The position numbers were made by a program, and so were the translations under genes. This document shows, in pieces, positions 9,600 through 16,476 of a DNA stretch of 32,286 bases. The stretch comes from Brachionus koreanus (taxonomy: Eukaryota > Rotifera > Eurotatoria > Ploima > Brachionidae). Under the pieces are notes generated by a model. That model made no database searches. It saw only the letters and a list, made by a program, of their open reading frames with translations, and had not been told where the DNA came from. The DNA lies in contig PJRA01000244.1 in the NCBI GenBank assembly GCA_016987375.1, positions 57,104 through 89,389 of the forward strand, in the 5' to 3' direction. Every line of letters begins with the position of its first letter. Within the stretch, counting starts at the first letter, position 1.

Positions 9600-10440
9600 C
9601 TCTCGCTCTCGCTTCATTTTGATCGTCGATGTGATATTAAGGGCCATCTTTTAGCGGCTTTCGCTTGTTCTCCCTCTAATATTTTGAGAGGTAAGTCTAT
9701 TATTTGACTTTCATTCTGTTTGTAGGTTGGATCCAGATTGACAATAATTTTGATAATGTCCCTTCCCATTTAATATGTGATAATTTCTTTTTAATCGAAC
9801 TTTTTTCAATACCAAAGATTAAACACTTTTTTGAATGGCTTAATCACTCAACGACTAAATACGGGCCCTTTTAATTTGAGATAAATGTTTACACTGCTTT
9901 ATACTTTATTTGTTCCATTTTGAACAATTAACATTTTGATACAATTTTTGAACTTGACAGCCATCACTTGTCCGACGTGTATCACTTTTTTTCTGGCATT
10001 CTCTATTTTTGTCTTACTATATAAAACATTTTATTGAGTTTCTTTTAATGTAGTGGTCATTTGCGTCCGTGTCAGACTTAACGCTGAGTATAGGTGCTTG
10101 ATTTATTAAATCCATTCGATGTTTAGGGCCTTCTTCCAAACATTAATTCAAATGGTGTGTTCTTGGTGGTGGAGTAGGCCACTGTATTGTAAAGAAAACT
10201 AAACATGGGTCAGAGCTCATCCCAGTTATTATGGCTTTCGCTAATGAAGCACTTAAATATTAGCTTCAATCTTCTTTTGAATCTTTCTGCGACTCCGTCG
10301 TACTCAGGGTGAAATGGACTTGTTTTGAGACGTCAAATATCAAGCAACTCTCAAAGTTTTGATCAAAGTTTACATCTTCTCATATGTGTTTTGATTCTTA
10401 AATGCTGCACTTTGGGCATTTTGTTTTTATTTTCGCTACT
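9600..10440 (-). pseudogene. Ty3/Gypsy-like integrase remnant
   Basis: Minus-strand translation of about 10400-10130 gives the second half of a retroviral-type integrase core. A VNFDQ stretch (about 10375) is followed by a frame change, then KTSPFHPEYDGVAERFKRRL with the catalytic Glu region, then NNWDEL, a TGA stop, FLYNTVAYSTTKNTPFELMF and a TAA stop. Downstream, other frames stay partly open with basic residues, and a separate frame of about 51 codons (9769-9614, beginning MGRDIIKIIVNLDPTYKQ) may be the tail of the same element. Several stops and frameshifts show it is long dead. No LTRs, primer-binding site, protease or reverse transcriptase are recognised nearby. The Tc1/mariner element lies just upstream of it and may have landed in its 5' part. 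Confidence 0.8.
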
Positions 10441-10511
10441 TTTATTACTATATGAAATTTTCCTAGTTTAGTTGTTCTAGTTAATCAAAAACATCTCTTT
10501 GAGCTCATATA

Positions 10512-11066
10512 ACGGGTGAGGCATAAGTAAATGGACAAAATTTAAAAATGATATTAAGTTATGTTTTTTTTTAAAAGGTAAAGAATTTTTATTTTAATAA
10601 AATTACGATTTTGAAATAAAGAAAAAACTCCAACGTTGCCGATTTTTCTGAGCTTTGCTTTGACACTCGCCATTAGCGATTTCACATAATTTAAGTCGAA
10701 TTCCTTCAAATTCAACTCAATTAATTCAGCAGCTGTCCAGGTGCTTGGACGACCCGTTCTCTTATTGTCTTTTGTCGGCCCTCCATTTTGAATACGGTTG
10801 ATTGTTTTATATATGGTACTTCGAGCAATTCCTTGCTTTGTAAAGTGCACGACAAGTTCAAATTTTTTCATTTGTGAAATCATATTTTTGACTGCTTTTC
10901 GAAAATTCTCTCGTTCAGTCACAGAAAGTGATATTTAAAAAAAATTTTTCCAATATTATAGCTAATGGTTAGTAGTTTAATTATATATATATATTAGATC
11001 ATCTGATCATTTTCCTAATCGGGAAAGTAAGCTTTACTTTTGTCTATTTACTTATGCCTCACCCGT
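10512..11066 (-). mobile_element. Tc1/mariner deletion derivative, complete ends
   Basis: The element has near-perfect inverted termini of about 29 bases beginning ACGGGTGAGGCATAAGTAAA at both ends, with a single G/A difference. It is flanked by TA at 10510-10511 and 11067-11068, the target duplication of the Tc1/mariner superfamily. At 555 bp it is less than half the usual 1.3-2.4 kb and contains only a 122-codon transposase fragment. The clean ends suggest it could have been mobilised in trans, and the two near-identical termini suggest it is younger than the Gypsy and LINE relics nearby. Confidence 0.92.
10554..10922 (-). CDS. Internally deleted Tc1/mariner transposase, 122 aa
   Basis: Residues about 10-68 look like the N-terminal DNA-binding half of a mariner-type transposase: a helix-turn-helix with GIARSTIYKTINRI, then the linker GGPTKDNKRTGRPSTWTAAE with the GRP motif typical between the two helix-turn-helix units. 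Residues about 69-104 (LKEFDLNYVKSLMASVKAKL, then RKIGNVGVFSLF) look like the extreme C-terminus of the same family. The whole DDE/D catalytic core is missing, yet the frame runs through the join. The last residues, up to a stop inside the left terminus region, are Ile/Lys-rich filler. It cannot catalyse transposition; whether the DNA-binding half is expressed is unknown. An ATG at residue 1 has no obvious promoter. Confidence 0.8.
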   Translation of the reverse strand: MTERENFRKAVKNMISQMKKFELVVHFTKQGIARSTIYKTINRIQNGGPTKDNKRTGRPSTWTAAELIELNLKEFDLNYVKSLMASVKAKLRKIGNVGVFSLFQNRNFIKIKILYLLKKNIT

Positions 11067-11068
11067 TA

Positions 11069-11841
11069 GATTCTTTTACTATGCTGTCTGTGAAGATGTT
11101 TTTTCTCGATTTTTTTTTATTTTCAACAGGAGCTAAGAATTCAAGTTATCAAATTACAATAACATCAATAATGACATTTTTAAAAAATTAAAAATTTGAT
11201 ATTAATTTATCAATGTTATTTTTTTTAAAATAAAAATTAATTGTTGAATTATTTAAAAATCTAAATTTTAAATATTTTTAAATTTTTTTTAAATTATTAA
11301 AAATTAGTGTTAATTAGTCGACTATAATAAGGGCACTAGCCTATTGATTAAGCTTAAAATTTAAAAAAAAAATCAAGAGGTTTGGTTAAGTCGATCTTTT
11401 TTTTAGCAGAATTGATATAAATTAAAACCAAAATATTTCTTTGATATGAGTTGGAAGAAAAGCTTTGGATGAGCGAACTTACTTTTATTAATATATAACT
11501 AATAACATTAATAAATTGCATCTTTTAGCTTGAAAAATAATAAATAAAATAACAATAAGAATAATTAAAGAATTTTATGCTATAATTTCTTATTTCAATA
11601 TTTTAGAAATTATAAACAGGGAATCTATCAAATGATGGAATAATCAAAAATTATGTTCAGATTAAAAAAAATTAACATCAAAATAAAGTTTAATAAAAAA
11701 GCATAAAAATAAAAAAAGTAAAGTAAAATGTTTGTTTTTACAGTTAAACTAAAAGAATTATTTAAAATTTTTGTTTCAGACTTTGGTTACAAATACTTAA
11801 AATGTCGCTATCAAAATAATTTTTAAAAATTAGAAATTTTC
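11069..11841. other. AT-rich intergenic region, nothing recognised
   Basis: Sequence between the Tc1/mariner element and the second MITE. It is almost pure A/T with stops in all frames. No gene, RNA gene or clear repeat is seen. If the Gypsy remnant once extended upstream of the mariner insertion, no recognisable coding sequence is left here. Confidence 0.4.
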
Positions 11842-11849
11842 AATTTTAA

Positions 11850-12065
11850 GGTTTTGTGAATTTTAGTACAAAAGAACAGAATAAAATGTTAAAAATTGTT
11901 CGAACTTTTCTTTTAAAAGTCAAAAGCAAGTTCTGTAAACGCAACTAAGTATGTTGCAGTTTGTTACACTTACAGAACTAATTTAAAGCCTTCAGAAAAA
12001 AAAGTTTTAAGCTTTTTAAGTATTAGTTTTTGTTCTTTTTTCTTTGTACCAAATATCACAAAACC
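11850..12065. mobile_element. Inverted-repeat MITE, copy 2, with 8-bp target duplication
   Basis: Termini GGTTTTGTGAATTTTAGTAC and, on the other strand, GGTTTTGTGATATTTGGTAC. Internal inverted blocks AGTTCTGTAA.. and ..TTACAGAACT follow. AATTTTAA is duplicated exactly on both sides (11842-11849 and 12066-12073). The TGTGAATTTTGGTAC-like end and the neighbouring A/C-rich block match the element at 5456-5802, so both belong to one small non-autonomous family; this copy is shorter and more diverged internally. It lies within 65 bases of the 3' end of the coiled-coil gene at 12129. No coding capacity. Confidence 0.75.
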
Positions 12066-12128
12066 AATTTTAATCGAACTTGATTTAAATTTTAGTTTTA
12101 AAATGATTTTTAAAATTTTTAATTTCGA

Positions 12129-13073
12129 TTATTTTGTTATGAAACAATTTATATAAAAAATTAAAAAAACAACTAATATTAAAAATATGAGTTGTAAAGG
12201 TTCAAAATTGAATATAAAATTAACACCATTTTCAGCTTTAGGTACAATACTTTGGATATTTTGAGATAATTCATGTTGTGAACTGTTCAAATCGGTCAAA
12301 GTATAAATGATTGTGTTAAATTTTTGACTTAGCTTTGGATTAATTTGTTCTAAATTATTAAACTTTTTTTTTATAAACTGATGTATATCATCTAAATAAT
12401 GCATTCTATCATTTAGACTTTTTTGTCTCAGCTTGATTAATTTATTTTTACTAATCGAATGATTATTTCTCAATACCACTAATTCTTGTTGTTTGTTTAT
12501 TAAAGCTGCTCTTTTTTGATTTAAATTGCTTGTGAGCAAACTAATGTCATCAAAAGGAGGCGCATTAACACCTTGTTCGTTCAATTTTTCCAACTCTAGC
12601 AAAACTTGATTAAACTCGGCAATTATTTCTGCGTCATTTTTTCTAAAATTTTGCATTTCAACTGCAGATTTCTGAAAAGCTTGTTCAAAATCTTTCACAT
12701 CAATATTATTGTTACTGAAATGTTCATTTATTTCTCTCATTACCCTATTAATAAAATGCTGATTACAATTTTTACTACATTTTTCAGCTTTATCTAGATT
12801 TTCTTGTGTCAGTTTAATTTTATTGTTAGTAAAACTAATTTCATTTGTATATGCATATATATTGTTCAATATAGGAGTAATTGTCTGTTCTTGTTGATTA
12901 ACAGAATTTTGGTGTTGCTCTTGTAAAGCTGAATAATCTTCATTTAGCCCATTTAAATGGTTTCTCATTACTTTGAAATAAGTTAAAAGATCTCCAATTC
13001 TGTGGCGGGTCTTAGTGACTCCGTTTTGATCTTCATCTAGACTTGTCTCAATTTGTTGAATTAAATTATTCAT
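12129..13073 (-). CDS. Coiled-coil protein with C-terminal membrane anchor, 314 aa (paralogue A)
   Basis: I do not recognise the family. The product has no N-terminal signal peptide, is rich in Gln, Asn, Glu, Lys and Leu with heptad-like spacing through most of residues 1-285, and ends in one hydrophobic segment (about 293-311, LIFLILVVFLIFYINCF) with a three-residue tail. This is the layout of a tail-anchored protein with a long cytosolic coiled coil, as in golgins or SNARE-like and tethering proteins. Two blocks are shared at nearly the same positions with the divergent neighbour: F33..MR..L..L.EDY47 and NLD92...FI107..VM..I115. Cys99 and Cys103 sit in the second block (KCSKNC). An acceptor-like TTTTATTTAG ends three bases before the ATG. 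The second MITE lies just past the stop. The gene is intron-free and head-to-head with paralogue B, 439 bases apart. Confidence 0.8.
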   Translation of the reverse strand: MNNLIQQIETSLDEDQNGVTKTRHRIGDLLTYFKVMRNHLNGLNEDYSALQEQHQNSVNQQEQTITPILNNIYAYTNEISFTNNKIKLTQENLDKAEKCSKNCNQHFINRVMREINEHFSNNNIDVKDFEQAFQKSAVEMQNFRKNDAEIIAEFNQVLLELEKLNEQGVNAPPFDDISLLTSNLNQKRAALINKQQELVVLRNNHSISKNKLIKLRQKSLNDRMHYLDDIHQFIKKKFNNLEQINPKLSQKFNTIIYTLTDLNSSQHELSQNIQSIVPKAENGVNFIFNFEPLQLIFLILVVFLIFYINCFITK

Positions 13074-13512
13074 TATCTAAATAAAATTTTTGATAAATTT
13101 TTTTTTTCAATTTTTTTTTTAGATGAAAAGCTAAAATTTGTGGCAAACACAAATTAACAAGTATATATTGATTAATTGGATTCTAGACTCTTTCAAAAAT
13201 TAGATTCCCTTTTATTTTAGCTACTTAATTATTATAAAAAGCATTTTTTAATGCATGATTACTTCTAGCATTAATAATTTTTTTGTTGCAGTTGCTCGGA
13301 AATAGAAGAAAAAATTTTAAAAATTAAAAAAATGAGAAATAATTTATAGACAAGTCGCATGAAAAAAAACTGAAAAATTGAAATTATAATATTATTCATT
13401 GAAAGTTATATAATACTGATTATTGTATATTCATTATAATGAAAGCAAAGTCATAGAAACTTAAAATTTGAAAACAATCTACGGTAAAATTGAAAATATT
13501 TAATTTCCAAAC
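13074..13512. promoter_or_regulatory. Shared intergenic region of the divergent coiled-coil pair
   Basis: The 439 bases between the two starts must hold both promoters. The sequence is A/T-rich; TATATAATACTG (about 13409) and GTATATTCATTATAATG (about 13426-13442) are the most TATA-like stretches and would suit the plus-strand gene, but such strings are common in this background. On the minus-strand side, a T-rich run ending in TTTAG just before the start of paralogue A resembles a splice acceptor. No other element is recognised. Confidence 0.35.
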
Positions 13513-14472
13513 ATGGATATTATAGAGAAAAACTTGAATGAGATAAATGAGCTATTATTGCATGCTGAACAGGATATTCAAAATTCAAGGAATGTGTTTG
13601 CCCAGATAAGGCCTAGATTAACCGTAATTGAAGAAAATTATAATAAAATTGCAGGAAATTACGCAGAATTACAAGATACTCACAATAGAATTGCTAATCT
13701 AAATGCAGATGAATTGACCAGAAGAAATCAAGAATTGGCTGATCTTGCGAAAACATTCAATGATCTAGATACTGAATCAAAGAATTTAGACCAAAAGTTA
13801 AAAGAAAAAAAAAATGATAATAATGAATTTATTAAAAATACTGTTTTGCAAAATATTCAAGGACTAATACAATTATTTAATTGCTTTAAAACGCACTTGA
13901 ATAATTTTAATAATAGCTTGGAAGTAAACAATCAAGCAAAACAAAAAATCATCAAACAAATTACCAACCAAAGGACTGTGTATGATAAACGAGTTAGTGA
14001 AATACGTGATAGAAGAAAAAAATTCTATGATCTTGAAAATCAAAGAAATGAGTTTTTTGAGGATCAGCAAAACCATATTAAAGATTATGAAAATTTTTTA
14101 AATGAACAAAAAAATTTGTTTTCAGGAAGAGACGAGGAATTGATTAATCAACAGAAACAATTAAATGAAGCTTTTGATAATCACGCTAAAAATATTAAAG
14201 ATCAAATACAAGATCAATTTGATGAATTAGATACTGTAGTAAAAAGTTTAAACAACAAAAATGATCAAATTGACAACCAGTTAAATAATATAAATTTAAC
14301 AATTCAAAACTCGAATAATAAAATTCAAGCGCTTAGAAATAATATTCCAAATCATGGAATTCTTAGATTCAATAATAGCTTTTTAGTTAATTTTTTGTTC
14401 ATTTTTTTGACTGGTTATGTCTTATATTTGTCTATTTTCAGTTTTATTGGTTTTTTAGATGATGAACTTTAA
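13513..14472 (+). CDS. Coiled-coil protein with C-terminal membrane anchor, 319 aa (paralogue B)
   Basis: Unrecognised family, but the same design as its divergent neighbour: no signal peptide, about 285 residues of Asn/Gln/Lys/Glu-rich predicted coiled coil, then a single hydrophobic segment (about 290-314, FLVNFLFIFLTGYVLYLSIF onward) and the short tail LDDEL. The shared blocks are F29..IR..L..I.ENY43 and NLD91...FI106-107..VL..I115, only about one residue out of register with paralogue A. The C-terminal DDEL resembles KDEL-type retrieval signals and would face the lumen in a tail-anchored protein, as HDEL does in yeast Sec20; whether five residues can be reached by the receptor is doubtful. 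The start ATG follows TTTCCAAAC, with no acceptor-like AG. Codon use is A/T-rich like its partner. It could be a tether, a SNARE-like protein or a structural coiled coil; function is not inferable. Confidence 0.82.
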   Translation: MDIIEKNLNEINELLLHAEQDIQNSRNVFAQIRPRLTVIEENYNKIAGNYAELQDTHNRIANLNADELTRRNQELADLAKTFNDLDTESKNLDQKLKEKKNDNNEFIKNTVLQNIQGLIQLFNCFKTHLNNFNNSLEVNNQAKQKIIKQITNQRTVYDKRVSEIRDRRKKFYDLENQRNEFFEDQQNHIKDYENFLNEQKNLFSGRDEELINQQKQLNEAFDNHAKNIKDQIQDQFDELDTVVKSLNNKNDQIDNQLNNINLTIQNSNNKIQALRNNIPNHGILRFNNSFLVNFLFIFLTGYVLYLSIFSFIGFLDDEL

Positions 14473-14680
14473 GCCAAAACAATAATTAACAATAATAACA
14501 ATATCTTTATGATATTGTAAACAAAAAGTTGTATAGAAAAGAAAATATTTTTTTGTTGATAACCGAAAATTGGACGGTAATCAACTGAGTTCCTTATATT
14601 TCGCAAGACTATTTTTACTTTAATAATTATTTACCGAATTTACTATTATTTCAAAAATTACTAAAAACAATTTTTTTTTT
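14473..14680. other. 3' flank of paralogue B
   Basis: A/T-rich sequence with no canonical AATAAA within about 100 bases of the stop. A short imperfect palindrome, ACAATATCTTTATGATATTGT at about 14499-14519, could form a hairpin shortly after the stop. Nothing else is seen. Confidence 0.3.
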
Positions 14681-14766
14681 CAAGGCGGCTGAAAGGACTA
14701 AGATCCATTCCAAACTGCCCGGGTTTAATCCCAAACTATATTTTAAAAAAAAAAAAAATAAAAAAA
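14681..14766 (+). mobile_element. Possible tRNA-derived SINE fragment with A tail
   Basis: A GC-richer island (CAAGGCGGCTGAAAGGACTA, then CTGCCCGGGTTTAATCCCAA) ends in a run of about 20 A residues. GGGTTTAATCCC resembles the T-arm/B box of a tRNA promoter (one base short), and GGCTGAAAGGACTAAGA resembles an A box at about the right distance upstream. No full cloverleaf is present, so it is not a tRNA gene. A SINE relic is the best explanation, moderately supported. Confidence 0.4.
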
Positions 14767-14775
14767 TTTCGCAAG

Positions 14776-15974
14776 AAAAATAATTTTGTTATGAATGTGC
14801 AAAATGTTTGTGTAATGACACTAAGACAAATGTAATGATATTACCTTCTATCTCATCAGGCTTTTTGTTTGTTTTATTTTTGTTGTTTAATAGTATTGAT
14901 GTATTGATATCTTCTGTAAGGATATTTTTCTCTTATTTTCAAAAGAGTATTCAAAAATTAAAAATAACAAAATCAAAAATAAAATTATTAATTTAGAAAA
15001 AACTTAATTTTTTTCCTATATTAAAAGCGTCCAGAACAGAATACTAAGTTGTTTTTTTTTTTTTAAAATTAGAAAAACTGAAAAATCATTTAGAGTGAAT
15101 ATATTTTAACTCAAAATGAGTGACAATAATTTTTTTTTATTCTTACTCAAGTGTCAATTAATTTAACACTCAAAGACCGGATGAATTTTTTGACCATCTT
15201 ATCTGAATCTTTTTTATACTTTTTTTCAATGAAAATGAAAGTATTTTGAAAAGTTGTTTTCTTTAAGTAAAACAAATTTTTACTAAATCGAATATTAAAA
15301 GATTAATCATCATTAAAATTTAACTTGTGAAATTTTTTTGGAATCTTAATTTCTTAAGAAAAAGTCTTAGTTGGTATCTAAAAAAAAAAGAACTATAAAT
15401 GAATAAGTTTTCTTTTTTATATTAAAACTGTCTTTTTTAAGAAACTTAGTTCTAATTTGAATATTTTTTGGATACGATCTATCTAATAACCATAAAACTC
15501 AAAAGATTTTTTAATTAAAAACTTTGCCTCATTCTATTTCAGTAGGAGACATTTTTTATACCTTTATAATATCTCGAGATTTTTTAGCAGATAGCAGACC
15601 TTTTTGTAAATATTTATGTCGCCTAATCAAAAGATCTGTTTTTTAGTTCAAAAATTTTTTTTATGGATCATTTTCTATTTAATTAATTTTGTTATCATTT
15701 TTATATATTTATTACCTTATCCATACGGAGCATCTTTTAATTAAGATGTTAAGCCTCATTCTATTTGACCCATCAGTTTTTAAAAAGACTTTGATCTAAA
15801 GAATAGACAGATTAATTGATGATGCTATTAAATTTAATTGTCTTTAAAAAAATTTGTTTTTAAATAATAAATTCAAAATAATCAATTGTTGACAACTAAT
15901 AACAATATTTCTTTATTTCTAGGACATAATTATTTTACAAAGAAAAACAATAAAAAACATTTCCTACAATTTAC
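14776..15974. other. AT-rich intergenic region, nothing recognised
   Basis: Open frames here are short and of A/T-run composition (for example a 62-codon frame at 14808). About 15480-15770 contains two loosely similar segments around CTCATTCTATTT and TTTAATTAA (near 15500-15545 and 15735-15765), possibly an old duplication. The part from about 15880 may be the 5' flank of the decayed DNA transposon that follows. Confidence 0.35.
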
Positions 15975-15982
15975 TTAAAAAT

Positions 15983-16470
15983 TAGTGTTGGATGCGGTCT
16001 TAGCGAACCAGTCAAAATTGCGGACGGTTTTTTGCGGTCAGACGGCCGGTTCTCCAAACGGTCTCAAATTTTGACCGCTTAACAATACGGCCAACCAAAA
16101 AACGGGCGGCCATAAATACGGCCAATTATTGTGCCGGCGGTTATTTGGCCGGTCTCCCAAACGGTCTAAATTTTTTTCCGAAATAAAGATTTTAAAATTT
16201 ATAATTATTTAATTAAATATTTATGATTAAAAATTTGAAAAATATTAAAAATCAAAGACAATTTAAATATTTTTCAAATATATTTTGAAAACGCCGGCAA
16301 AATAGTTGGCCGTATTTGTGGCCGCCCGTTGTTTGGATATGCGTATTTTTTTGCGGTCTGAAATCCAGAGCGCCTGGGAGACCGGCCAAAAGACCTTTCG
16401 CAAATAGTTGGCCGAGTTTAACAAATAATTTTTACCGGATCACTGACCGTGTGTACGGATCTTAACACTA
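15983..16470. mobile_element. Foldback hAT-like element, copy 1 (488 bp)
   Basis: TAGTGTTGGAT at the left and, on the other strand, TAGTGTTAAGAT at the right are the ends, and TTAAAAAT is duplicated exactly outside them (15975-15982 and 16471-16478). An 8-bp duplication and a TAGTG terminus fit the hAT superfamily (YARNG ends). Each arm, about 180 bases, is strikingly GC-rich for this genome and is packed with GGCCG, CGGCC, CGGTC and GACCG strings; the arms are complementary over long stretches (for example ACGGGCGGCCA, TACGGCCAA). The central 120 bases are A/T only. No transposase. It sits directly before the transposase pseudogene start at 16477. Confidence 0.9.
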
Positions 16471-16476
16471 TTAAAA

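Noticed and set aside
12606..14076. 63- and 67-codon antisense frames
   Set aside because: They are shadows of the two coiled-coil genes.
14705..14735. tRNA gene
   Set aside because: A B-box-like string is present but one base short, and no acceptor stem or anticodon arm can be folded.
15983..16470. CRISPR-like array from repeated GGCCG strings
   Set aside because: The strings are irregularly spaced, occur in both orientations and form two complementary arms; the genome is eukaryotic.
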